Assembly: GCA_017613855.1 (NCBI GenBank)
Contig: JAGACY010000069.1
Span: forward strand, 1-24,111
From: Pseudomonadota bacterium
GTDB taxonomy: Bacteria > Myxococcota > Bradymonadia > UBA4248
Length of the DNA: 24,111 bases
Reading direction: 5' to 3'
In this document: in pieces, positions 6,445 to 14,175 of the stretch
How positions within the stretch are numbered: position 1 is the first letter of the stretch
Layout: the number at the start of each line of letters is the position of its first letter
Notes under the pieces: generated by a model
What the model was told of the DNA's origin: nothing
The model's database searches: none
The model's input: the letters and a program-made list of their open reading frames with translations, nothing else
Made by a program: the position numbers and the translations under genes

Positions 6445-8214
6445 TTATTTACACACAATATCATATCCACTCAAGGTGCAGCTTTGCCCCGGTGAACAGC
6501 GTGTTACGTTATATTGATTTTTCTGACCTCCCTTTCCTTTTTCATGATTACAATATTCTGAACAATATGCTCTAGCAATTGTACTATCCAATTTTACACA
6601 TAACCGGACAGATGAATTTTTATAATGATATCCGCATTCTTCATATTCATTCTCACAAAAATAACAGGATTTTAGTTTATAATCGCTCAATTTAATTTCA
6701 CAGCCATTGGTTTTATCTTTATCGCAATCTTCATAACCATCCTTGCACTTACTTCGGCAGCTTTCCATCCAGCATTCTGCATTCATATTATTTGCCGCAG
6801 TGCATGCATTACCATGAGCGCCGCAGTTTGAAAGAGAATCCGGCTCACATGTATTATTATAAACATGATAATGTAAAAAACAGGAACTTACAATGCATTT
6901 GCCATTATCACAAGTGACGCCGGCGACGCCTGTGTCTTTGCACGAATGTTCTTCTGATCCGCAATGAAAAATAGAATCTGTCGTACATTTATTATTTTTA
7001 AGATGATAGCCAGAAGCACATGCGGTTGCGATACATTTGCCTTCTTTACAGGTAACCTTACTGCTCCCGGCTAATGCACTATGACAATTCACAGAGGCTG
7101 CACCGCAATTATTCTCATTGTCTGCTTCGCATTGTCCGTTGTTGACATGGAACCCTGTATTACATGCCATGGCCTGACATTTACCGCCTTTACAGGTAAA
7201 AGATGCAGCCTGAGGGACATCATTTGCAGAACACACTTTGCCGCAGTCACCGCAATTCTGCGAATTGGAAGCCACATCGACACAGATCTCACCACACTTT
7301 TTCTGTTCAGAACCACATTCCAAAATGCATGAACCGCCCGCACACAATTCATCTGATTTGCATGCCCCCCCATGTTTTCCACAATTCTCATGATCATCCA
7401 TCTCGCAGGGCGCATTTGGCCCACCGTAAACATGATACCCCGACTGACAAGAATTCGCGAGGCAGCTTACGACCCCATCTTTATTCAGATCACAGCGGTT
7501 GTTTTCGTCATCCGGATTCCAGCCGGCATAGTTCATACAATTTACAAAAGGTGCGCCGCATTCTTCGATGGTATTTTTTACACATGCAGTATGATCGTTG
7601 TCCCAGTGATAAGCAGTCAAATCACACTGAGCAATCGTGCATATCCCTTCGTTGCAGGCCATTTCCTTAGCACCTTCGTCCAATTGACAGGAATCAGAAT
7701 CTATACAGCCTTGTATTGCATCATCTTCACAAAACGGACTATCCGTCCCCTCTGTGTTCAGATGATATCCATCCTGACAGCTCTCAGCTTCACACCCCCA
7801 TAATTCATCGCACTTACCCGAACCCCATCCGGGAAGTGACGTACAATCCATCCCTGCACAAGAGTTCTCATCATCCGGCACACATTCGCCATTCTGCAAA
7901 TGATAATGGGCCCGGCATGCCTGCGCAACGCATTCATTGTTCCGGCATATCCACTCTGCAGCACTGGCTCCGAGAACCTCACCGCAATTGTTTCCGCATT
8001 TTCCGCAATGGTCCGGATCATCTTCCAAATGGACACACGTATTATCGCATACTACCTGGTTATTGCCGCATTGTAACCCAGGGCCGGGATCCAAAGATTC
8101 ATCCTCGGGAACCACGGCAACATCTTTGAGACTATCCTGAGAACAAGCATACAAACCGAAAATGGCCAACCCCAAAGCAGCAATATCGTGCAAGATGTGT
8201 TTTCGTCTTATCAT
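6445..8214 (-). CDS. Cysteine-rich repeat lipoprotein, 589 aa (paralogue 3)
   Basis: Diverged but collinear relative of the two proteins encoded at 1130-5415. It opens with a signal peptide ending in a good lipobox, LYAC. Its first 280 residues follow the same module order, including the landmarks CGNNQVVCDNTC, CTSLPGW, YAGWNPDDENNRCDLN and GPNAPCE. It lacks the long run of CGxCG repeats and has further YHx knots instead. It ends in the shared domain: CYFCENEYEECG, RLCVKL, YCSEYCN, CSPGQSC. The frame could begin at a GTG at 8220, but AAGGAAG abuts that codon and is correctly spaced from the ATG at 8214, which I chose. It starts 18 bp after the stop of the gene at 8233, so the two form an operon. 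No clear terminator follows the stop. Confidence 0.9.
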   Translation of the reverse strand: MIRRKHILHDIAALGLAIFGLYACSQDSLKDVAVVPEDESLDPGPGLQCGNNQVVCDNTCVHLEDDPDHCGKCGNNCGEVLGASAAEWICRNNECVAQACRAHYHLQNGECVPDDENSCAGMDCTSLPGWGSGKCDELWGCEAESCQDGYHLNTEGTDSPFCEDDAIQGCIDSDSCQLDEGAKEMACNEGICTIAQCDLTAYHWDNDHTACVKNTIEECGAPFVNCMNYAGWNPDDENNRCDLNKDGVVSCLANSCQSGYHVYGGPNAPCEMDDHENCGKHGGACKSDELCAGGSCILECGSEQKKCGEICVDVASNSQNCGDCGKVCSANDVPQAASFTCKGGKCQAMACNTGFHVNNGQCEADNENNCGAASVNCHSALAGSSKVTCKEGKCIATACASGYHLKNNKCTTDSIFHCGSEEHSCKDTGVAGVTCDNGKCIVSSCFLHYHVYNNTCEPDSLSNCGAHGNACTAANNMNAECWMESCRSKCKDGYEDCDKDKTNGCEIKLSDYKLKSCYFCENEYEECGYHYKNSSVRLCVKLDSTIARAYCSEYCNHEKGKGGQKNQYNVTRCSPGQSCTLSGYDIVCK

Positions 8215-8232
8215 GGTCACTTCCTTATCCCA

Positions 8233-10014
8233 CTATTTAGCCTGAACCACAACGGGCGGATATAATCGTATCGTCCCGCTCGTAGCAGAGGATGCACCAT
8301 AGGCCACAATACGGAGATGGATATTATTGTTTCCGCTTAAAGCCACTTCGCAGGGGCTGCTGAGATTATCGGACTGATTTGTACCGTTGAGGGCATAGGA
8401 ACAATAATTGCCAATTCTCGTAGAATCTGCATAAAAAGCGACTGCAATTTTGGCATTTGTCCCCAGCTTGCCATTGGATCCATAGTAAAAAGTCATCGCA
8501 GCCTGTGATTTATTGGATAATTTTGAAAGAGCGCTACTATCCAGTGTAATTTTAATATATTTGGAATCAAAATCCGGTTCAGTCCCCGTCCCCCATGGGC
8601 CAACATTGATACCAGTCCCACTGCTCATGACATCTTTGGTTGTAAAAGTAGAACCATCTTCAATCACAGCCGGATTGGAATTCGCATCCGGTTTGGTAAA
8701 TCCCGATGACAGCTCGAAAATTGTTTCATATCCGGATGATGCAGGGCCCGAAGCTTCACAGGTATAAGCACTATTGCACTTTTTCCCCGACCCACAGTCT
8801 GAATCAACTTTACACTGAATACATTTTTTTAAGCCTGCATCACAGATAGCGGTACAATTATCGACGGTACTCCATGCATTGCTGGCACAGATTTCCAGTA
8901 TTTTCCCATTGCAGCGATAAGTTCCGCCCGAGCAGGTTTCGGTTTCTGTACACTTTTTCTGGGATGCATCGCAGGTTTGCGGGCAAGTCTGCTCATCAGA
9001 CCATTCTCCTGCACTACATTTTTGCAAAACCTGCCCCTTGCATTGGAATTCTCCATCCGTACAGCCAGCAGGTTCCGTCGTTCCCGTATTAGTGCAGGAA
9101 CCTGCATCAATCGTCGTGCAGTTTACACAAGCCGGTGTTCCGACAGAGTCTTCCCCAAAAATGGATGCACATGTTTTTCCCTTCAAATCCGTGCCATCAC
9201 ACAACTCACCATCTTCGGCAACATTATTGCCGCATACTGCGGATGAAACCAGGGAAACACATTCAGAAGTATCAAATCCAAGACACCCCTCCTGGCAGTG
9301 CACAGCTCCGGAATAATTGTCACCGAGCACCGTTTTGCACGTCTGCATATTCAAGGCATATCCATCACAAAGTTCCCCGGGATCGATTACCCCATTGCCG
9401 CAATAATAACTCGAATATTCGCATCCATTCGAAATATCGCTATCATGATTTGTATATCCAGACTCACAAACGGTATAGCAACGCCCTCCGCTGCAATAGC
9501 TCGTAGACAGATGAAGATCGGCATTCAAATAATCAGGACATGCATTTCCACAAACGCCACAGTTTGTCATGCTCGTAGAAACATCCACACATTCGCCATC
9601 GCAATTGACCATGTTTCCAACGCATTTGCAGGCGCCGCCAAAACAAACTGCGCCCTCTGAACATGTATTTCCGCATGCGCCGCAATGACTTGAATTATTG
9701 GCCAGTTCTACGCATCCATCGGCACAGCATGTCTGAGTACAAATATTATTCGTCGCTTTGCAGTTGCAGTTCCAGGAACCATCGTTCTGAACGCTGCAAA
9801 TTTCATTTTCATCACAGGCCCGATTGCATTCACCGCAATTATCATCATCAATTGCGCGGCATTCCCCCTGACAGCAGATTTTATCATAGGAACAATAATA
9901 ATATTCACTCATATCGTCACAGCGTTTCAGCTCGACCTGATTGTCCCCGGATTCGGTGGCACACCCTGCGAGAATGCAAACGACAGCCAACAGGCAGGTA
10001 TATTTCGATTTCAT
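8233..10014 (-). CDS. Modular cysteine-rich lipoprotein with C-terminal beta domain, 593 aa
   Basis: Predicted lipoprotein with a textbook lipobox LAGC (Cys18). Modules in order: a Cys-rich head (32-75); CGxCGxxC repeats (about 85-160); two repeats starting CGNGVIDPGELCDG and CGNNVAEDGELCDG (205-307), the repeat type found in many myxobacterial secreted proteins; and two C..GxxxCxGxxLxxCxxxxW repeats (318-398), as in proteins that display short disulfide loops. A Cys-poor C-terminal domain (about 429-593) is rich in beta strands, Ser, Thr and Asn and ends in TIRLYPPVVVQAK; it may be a carbohydrate- or ligand-binding beta sandwich. It lacks the C-terminal Cys domain of the other three paralogues. 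AAGGAG lies 8 bases before the ATG. First gene of a two-gene operon preceded by three stacked hairpins. Specific role unknown. Confidence 0.88.
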   Translation of the reverse strand: MKSKYTCLLAVVCILAGCATESGDNQVELKRCDDMSEYYYCSYDKICCQGECRAIDDDNCGECNRACDENEICSVQNDGSWNCNCKATNNICTQTCCADGCVELANNSSHCGACGNTCSEGAVCFGGACKCVGNMVNCDGECVDVSTSMTNCGVCGNACPDYLNADLHLSTSYCSGGRCYTVCESGYTNHDSDISNGCEYSSYYCGNGVIDPGELCDGYALNMQTCKTVLGDNYSGAVHCQEGCLGFDTSECVSLVSSAVCGNNVAEDGELCDGTDLKGKTCASIFGEDSVGTPACVNCTTIDAGSCTNTGTTEPAGCTDGEFQCKGQVLQKCSAGEWSDEQTCPQTCDASQKKCTETETCSGGTYRCNGKILEICASNAWSTVDNCTAICDAGLKKCIQCKVDSDCGSGKKCNSAYTCEASGPASSGYETIFELSSGFTKPDANSNPAVIEDGSTFTTKDVMSSGTGINVGPWGTGTEPDFDSKYIKITLDSSALSKLSNKSQAAMTFYYGSNGKLGTNAKIAVAFYADSTRIGNYCSYALNGTNQSDNLSSPCEVALSGNNNIHLRIVAYGASSATSGTIRLYPPVVVQAK

Positions 10015-10051
10015 AGTCCACTCTCCTTAGGTACTGCAGCCAAAACATGCT

Positions 10052-10083
10052 GTGTGCGCGTATGCCGCAGGCATAGCGCACAC
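10052..10083 (-). repeat. Bulged hairpin, CTA..TAC family, copy 4
   Basis: Outer stem GTGTGCGC (10052-10059) pairs with 10076-10083. G10060 is unpaired (C on the minus strand). Inner stem TATGCC / GGCATA closes the loop GCA. Read on the minus strand it is C|TATGCC TGC GGCATA|C|G, like the other copies. Confidence 0.85.
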
Positions 10084-10109
10084 TTTGTGCCGTATGCAAT
10101 AGGCACAAA
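10084..10109 (-). repeat. Bulged hairpin, CTA..TAC family, copy 5
   Basis: TTTGTGCC (10084-10091) pairs with GGCACAAA (10102-10109). G10092 is unpaired. The inner stem is only TAT/ATA around GCA. It begins at the base directly after copy 4. Confidence 0.85.
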
Positions 10110-10136
10110 CGCGCGCATATCTAAAGATAGCGCGCG
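10110..10136 (-). repeat. Bulged hairpin, CTA..TAC family, copy 6
   Basis: CGCGCGC (10110-10116) pairs with GCGCGCG (10130-10136). A10117 is unpaired, the only copy whose bulge is not C/G. Inner stem TATC/GATA around TAAA. It begins at the base directly after copy 5, so three hairpins fill 85 bp without a gap. An AT-rich stretch with TATTAT-like words on the minus strand (10137-10150) follows and could be the promoter of the operon starting at 10014. Confidence 0.8.
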
Positions 10137-10252
10137 AAATAATAATATAAAGACTGATGACAAATAAAAATTGTAACCGTTTTGGCGATAAATGATGAAA
10201 CGCGGCTCAATTGTATTGAGAATCGTCTTCCGACTCTCCCAATGTACACGGC

Positions 10253-10909
10253 TTACTGTGCATCTCTTCGGCGACGAATGGCACGCCAGCATTCGCGGCC
10301 GAGTTGTGCGCTCAAAACCTTGTTGACAGAGGCCTCAATGCCAATACCGACGAACGGGAACAGGCGCGTCCAGCGTTTTGCGAGGAACATCATCATCACG
10401 CGGGCAACTGCTTTTACGAGTGTTTTACTGAGTTCCCGAGTCGAATATTCGTTAATGGCGAGGTCGAGAACGGTCCCGATGGAAGGCTCTTTTTCTTCGT
10501 CGTATGCATCTTCGAGGGCGGTACATGCAAGCAGGAAGGCGATTTTGCGCTCGCGCGGGTCTTCGATATCAAAACCGGCCAAATGGGTGAGTGCGAGGCT
10601 CATTTCCAATTCAAATTTGAGCATGAGGAAAGAGTTGAGCGCCGTGGTCCCAAGCAGCGAATAAATGAGACCGATTCCGGGAATCAGACCGGGAATCGCG
10701 CTGGCACCGCCTCCGGCTGCGTAAAGATTGGAGTAATGCATAATAATGAGCTGAGCGGTGCGTTTCTCGAGCTTATCTTCCTTCGCAAGGTGCTGAGCAA
10801 TTTTTTTATTCTTTTCACAGAGTGCTTTGATCGATTCATTGCTGGCGAGTATTTTCTCAAGAACAGCAATCACTTGGCGGGCATCGTTTTCGTCGACTTT
10901 TTTGACCAT
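10253..10909 (-). CDS. EcsC-like protein, 218 aa
   Basis: The N-terminal third is charged and helical. Residues about 63-92 are glycine- and proline-rich and hydrophobic (GGGASAIPGLIPGIGLIYSL), followed by a long helix, LKFELEMSLALTHLAGFDIEDPRERKI. This Gly/Pro hydrophobic hairpin plus a helix ending in a D-P-E/R-R pattern resembles the EcsC family, proteins of poorly known function found near ABC exporters and in envelope contexts. The C-terminus is strongly basic (RAIRRRRDAQ). AAGGAG lies 7 bases before the ATG. It follows ftsI by 111 bp on the same strand and could be read through from it, although a hairpin at 10997 lies between. Family assignment is moderate; DUF697-like proteins are an alternative. 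Confidence 0.6.
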   Translation of the reverse strand: MVKKVDENDARQVIAVLEKILASNESIKALCEKNKKIAQHLAKEDKLEKRTAQLIIMHYSNLYAAGGGASAIPGLIPGIGLIYSLLGTTALNSFLMLKFELEMSLALTHLAGFDIEDPRERKIAFLLACTALEDAYDEEKEPSIGTVLDLAINEYSTRELSKTLVKAVARVMMMFLAKRWTRLFPFVGIGIEASVNKVLSAQLGRECWRAIRRRRDAQ

Positions 10910-10996
10910 GGTAAAACTCCTTATTTCAAATGCACCATGCGCAACGCATGCACGCTCTAGGTTATTCTGTTTTTATATGAAATACAAACCTCATTC

Positions 10997-11017
10997 GGAA
11001 TTTGGCTTTCAAATTCC
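10997..11017 (-). terminator. Hairpin directly after the ftsI stop codon
   Basis: GGAATTTG GCTTT CAAATTCC, a perfect 8-bp stem, starts 3 bases after the ftsI stop. There is no T-tract downstream on the minus strand, so it may be an mRNA 3' stabiliser or a weak or Rho-assisted terminator rather than a classical one. Confidence 0.4.
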
Positions 11018-11020
11018 AAA

Positions 11021-13072
11021 TCAATCGCGCCCTTTTTGATGATAATTCCCACGCAATGTAAGTTCGACGCGGGAATGTGCAGAAACGCGCGTCCCCGGAG
11101 CAGGCCACTGCGTAGAAACAAAACCGGAGTTCAGCATATTAAGTTCAATACAGGCATTGGAAGCAATTTCGAGTGCATTGAGTGCGCTTTTGCCGCGGAA
11201 ATCCGGGACAACGACATAATCATCGCAGGACTGGACATTGGGAATAGCGTTATCCTTATTGTCTGAATCCGTTTTTTCTTTCTGTGTAAAAGCCATTCCG
11301 GCAAAGGGATCGAGAATGCCATCTGTCACAATTTTCGGATAAACACCGCGATACGGCAGAACCTGTGTGACGATTTCGGCAAACGTCGGTGCTGCAACCA
11401 TGCCGCCGCTGTGCAGCGGTTTGGGTGCGTCGATCATGACGACGACGACAATATTGGGATTATCGATAGGCGCAATGCCGATAAAATTGGCCATATACTG
11501 ATTGCCGTAGGCATGTGTTCTGGGATCGACTTTTTGCGCGGTTCCGGTTTTGCCGCCGACGCGATATCCCGAAACCCATGCGCGCATGCCGGTACCTTCG
11601 GCAACGACGCGTTCCATCGCGCGACGCACGATAGCGGCAGACTGTTCGCTAATGACCTCTTCGACGACCTTTGGCTCGCCCTTTTCGATGAGATTCCCCT
11701 CATGATCGCGAATTTCCTTGATCAGCCACGGGCGCATGCGTTTACCACCGTTGGCAATGACGCCGACAGCGACAGCGATTTGCAAAGGCGAAACGCTGAC
11801 ACCATGCCCGAATGCGATATTTGCAAACATGACTTCCTGCCACCGTTTGTAGTTCCACAAAATACCTGCAGATTCACCGGCAATATTAATCCCCGTGCGC
11901 TGACCAAAACCAAATTTTCGAAGATAATTGTAAAAGTTTTCCTTTCCGAGTTTTTGAGCGAGTCGATAGGCACCGATGTTTGAAGATTCACTTACGACGG
12001 TTTCGGCCGTCATGTCGGGAATGCTGTGCGTATCAGAGATGGTATGCTTGCCGATTGTAATTTTGCCGTGATTCTGGGAGACGGGATCGGTCGGCCGAAC
12101 ATGGGCCCCTTCGACTGCCGACGAATAGGTAATGAGCTTCATCATGCTGCCGGGTTCATAGGCATCCAATACAGCACGATTTTTCATATCATCTTTATTT
12201 TTGTAATCATTAAAGCGGTTCGGATTAAACCTTGGCCAGTTGGCCATTGCCAAAACCTCACCGGTATACGGATCCAAAACGACGGCAACACCGGCCTTTG
12301 CCGAAAAATTCCGGCAAGTCCGATCAAGTGCGATTTCGGATATTTTCTGAATATACTGGTCGAGCGTCAGGGTGATGGAACTTCCTTCGAGCATGTTCAA
12401 ACGTGGCGAGTCACTCGTCAGAATAACGCGTCCCCTGGAGTCCCTCATGCCGCGGATACGAAGCACATCCCCGCGTAAATACTTGTCATAAGCGAGTTCT
12501 ACACCTTCCAGGCCAACATTATCGAGGCCGACGAACCCGAGAATCTGACCGGCCAATTCCTGCCCCGGATAATACCGCTTGCTTTCGCGCTTCATTCCAA
12601 CCCCTTTTAAATGAAGCGCTTTGACAGCCGCACCTTTGTCTGGCGTCGTTTTTCGCACGATCCAAACAAATGGCGAATCCGACATGATTTTTTTCCGAAT
12701 TTCGGCACTGTCCATCTCGAGGGCTTTGCTCAGTGCCAGAACAGTCCCCTCGACATCATCAATTTGCTTCGGATGCGCGAAAACACTGGGGGTTTCGACA
12801 CTAATCGCGAGTTCGTATCCCTGGCGGTCATAGATATAACCGCGATGTCCATCGAGCTCATTCTCACCGCCGGCACCGAGCGTAATTCGGCCGGTACTCT
12901 GGCGTTCAGCACGCCGCTGCAGATGCGTTTCTTCGGCCTGAAGCTTATAAATATGCACACCGATGAGAGAAAAAATCGCCGTGAGAACAATCCCAATAAA
13001 AATGATACGTACCCAGGCACCCCTGTTCTGCTTTTTCTGGCGCTCTGCGTCTTCCCTGACTTGGTTGTACAC
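11021..13072 (-). CDS. ftsI: Septal peptidoglycan transpeptidase (FtsI/PBP3 type) with a PASTA domain
   Basis: Class B penicillin-binding protein that cross-links peptidoglycan at the division septum. A cytoplasmic basic N-terminus is followed by one membrane anchor (about 20-40), the PBP dimerisation domain (about 60-220) and the transpeptidase domain. Active-site motifs are EPGSMMKL with the nucleophile S309 and K312 (SxxK), S363-S-N365 (SxN) and K508-T-G (KTG). A single PASTA domain (about 618-675, VVVPDFRGKSALNA) ends the protein; this is seen in FtsI of several deltaproteobacteria and in SpoVD of Firmicutes. At 683 aa it is longer than E. coli FtsI (588), largely because of the PASTA tail. 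The start is GTG at 13072, 2 bp after the ftsL stop, with GGAGG inside the ftsL 3' end, which implies translational coupling. Confidence 0.9.
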   Translation of the reverse strand: MYNQVREDAERQKKQNRGAWVRIIFIGIVLTAIFSLIGVHIYKLQAEETHLQRRAERQSTGRITLGAGGENELDGHRGYIYDRQGYELAISVETPSVFAHPKQIDDVEGTVLALSKALEMDSAEIRKKIMSDSPFVWIVRKTTPDKGAAVKALHLKGVGMKRESKRYYPGQELAGQILGFVGLDNVGLEGVELAYDKYLRGDVLRIRGMRDSRGRVILTSDSPRLNMLEGSSITLTLDQYIQKISEIALDRTCRNFSAKAGVAVVLDPYTGEVLAMANWPRFNPNRFNDYKNKDDMKNRAVLDAYEPGSMMKLITYSSAVEGAHVRPTDPVSQNHGKITIGKHTISDTHSIPDMTAETVVSESSNIGAYRLAQKLGKENFYNYLRKFGFGQRTGINIAGESAGILWNYKRWQEVMFANIAFGHGVSVSPLQIAVAVGVIANGGKRMRPWLIKEIRDHEGNLIEKGEPKVVEEVISEQSAAIVRRAMERVVAEGTGMRAWVSGYRVGGKTGTAQKVDPRTHAYGNQYMANFIGIAPIDNPNIVVVVMIDAPKPLHSGGMVAAPTFAEIVTQVLPYRGVYPKIVTDGILDPFAGMAFTQKEKTDSDNKDNAIPNVQSCDDYVVVPDFRGKSALNALEIASNACIELNMLNSGFVSTQWPAPGTRVSAHSRVELTLRGNYHQKGRD

Positions 13073-13074
13073 GC

Positions 13075-13839
13075 CTATTCCTCCCCAATGCGCTTGACAT
13101 TATCGAGCCCATCGATCCGTTTTTTCGGATTCGAAGGATCCGATGGCGTTTTTTTGTTCAAATCGTAAATGAGTACCTGTTCCGGACGGATTGTCACCAT
13201 ACCGAGCTGTTTTCCTGCAACCGCCTCAAGGTTATCCCTTCGGCTGAGTACGCGCAGCTCTATCCGCAGTTTGCGGTTTTCCTCGAGGAGCGCCTCACGC
13301 TGCGAGATGGCAGCACTCAGTTCATAACCAAGGTTGAGCTCGCGATGGCGGTAATAAACCTGGATAATCAACAGGGCAATGACGAGAAACATGGCCCCTG
13401 CCGTCATCCATAATCTGCCAGACCGCTGTCTGGTTCCGGCGATGCTCATCAATGCCTGGCTCAGTGCCCGTCCCTGAGTCTTGAGAATCATCGAAATCTC
13501 GCGATCCTGCATGGTACGTATCTGATGCCTCGGTTTTTCACTGATTTTGGGCACCATATCGCTGAGCTTCGTCGTCCGGCCATACGGAATACTCGAACGC
13601 TCCCCGGAAGAATCGGCATTTACAGTAGCCTCACCGTGCGATTCCTCTTTATCCAGCGAGGACGCAGCTTCTTCGTTCGATGGGGAAGCAGCTTCTTTAT
13701 CCGATGGAGGCGCCGCCACATCTGTCCTGCCTTTTTCTGCCTGGTCAGCATCCGCCTCTATTTGGGCCTTTTTCGCTGTGCCATCCATGGCATCCACATG
13801 TAAATCTTCGAGATTCATGTCTTTGAGCTTATCATCCAT
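13075..13839 (-). CDS. ftsL: Cell division protein FtsL with a long acidic N-terminus
   Basis: Bitopic divisome protein that, with FtsB and FtsQ, activates the FtsW/FtsI synthase. One membrane span (about residues 145-163, WMTAGAMFLVIALLIIQVYY) is followed by a periplasmic coiled coil (about 168-200) and the FtsL-type ending LGMVTIRPEQVLIYD. Position directly before ftsI supports the call. The protein has 254 aa, whereas FtsL is usually about 90-125 aa: a 140-residue cytoplasmic N-terminus rich in Asp, Glu, Ala and Ser with repeated EAAS/SxxE motifs (about 44-70) is added. GGGAGG lies 10 bases before the ATG. No mraZ or rsmH lies upstream; instead there is an 881-bp gene-free region. Confidence 0.8.
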   Translation of the reverse strand: MDDKLKDMNLEDLHVDAMDGTAKKAQIEADADQAEKGRTDVAAPPSDKEAASPSNEEAASSLDKEESHGEATVNADSSGERSSIPYGRTTKLSDMVPKISEKPRHQIRTMQDREISMILKTQGRALSQALMSIAGTRQRSGRLWMTAGAMFLVIALLIIQVYYRHRELNLGYELSAAISQREALLEENRKLRIELRVLSRRDNLEAVAGKQLGMVTIRPEQVLIYDLNKKTPSDPSNPKKRIDGLDNVKRIGEE

Positions 13840-13909
13840 GCATCAAAACCCTCCCGCCGAATATGTTTATGCTAATGAAAAAATGAGGCAATCTTTTGGG
13901 TTTTGTATG

Positions 13910-13946
13910 GCCCCTGCTTTTCGACTCACGTCGAATACGCCGGGGC
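13910..13946 (+). repeat. Bulged hairpin, CTA..TAC family, copy 7 (degenerate)
   Basis: GCCCCTGC (13910-13917) pairs with GCCGGGGC (13939-13946) with one mismatch. TTTTCGAC pairs with GTCGAATA with one mismatch around TCAC. C13938 is the unpaired base. This is the only copy with CTT instead of CTA at the left junction. It lies about 70 bp upstream of the ftsL start. Confidence 0.7.
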
Positions 13947-13982
13947 ATTTTGGCTATTTGGCTGCGCCAAATACGCCAAAAT
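13947..13982 (+). repeat. Bulged hairpin, CTA..TAC family, copy 8
   Basis: ATTTTGGC (13947-13954) pairs perfectly with GCCAAAAT (13975-13982). TATTTGGC (13955-13962) pairs perfectly with GCCAAATA (13966-13973) around TGC. C13974 is unpaired. It directly abuts copy 7 and runs into a heptamer repeat. Confidence 0.9.
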
Positions 13983-13986
13983 AAAT

Positions 13987-14014
13987 GCGGAAGGCGGAAG
14001 GCGGAATGCGGAAT
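13987..14014. repeat. Tandem heptamer (GCGGAAK)x4
   Basis: GCGGAAG GCGGAAG GCGGAAT GCGGAAT. The 7-bp unit length matches the CATTATY array at the window start, but the sequence is unrelated. Confidence 0.9.
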
Positions 14015-14070
14015 TGGATTTGCAAAACTAAAGGGAAAGTCTGAAGCTTAGAGTGAAGGGCCTACTGAAT

Positions 14071-14091
14071 GCGGAAGGCGGAAGGCGGGAT
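14071..14091. repeat. Tandem heptamer (GCGGAAG)x2 plus a variant unit
   Basis: GCGGAAG GCGGAAG GCGGGAT. A 21-bp stretch, 14068-14088, is an exact direct repeat of 13984-14004, so the two clusters are copies 84 bp apart. Confidence 0.85.
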
Positions 14092-14104
14092 AAGGTAGAC
14101 TTCT

Positions 14105-14124
14105 AGGAAACCCAAGGGTTTCCT
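14105..14124. repeat. Perfect 9-bp inverted repeat
   Basis: AGGAAACCC AA GGGTTTCCT. No T-tract on either side, and a loop of only 2 bases, so it is more like a protein-binding or cruciform site than a terminator. I see no further signal between 14125 and 14175. Confidence 0.7.
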
Positions 14125-14175
14125 CTATCCCATTCCCACCCGCCGACCGACGCCCGACCCCAAATTCGCTCGGTC

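Noticed and set aside
10304..10960. Plus-strand frame of 218 codons opposite the EcsC-like gene
   Set aside because: The minus-strand frame has a correctly spaced AAGGAG, a coherent hydrophobic hairpin and matches a family pattern; the plus-strand frame has none.
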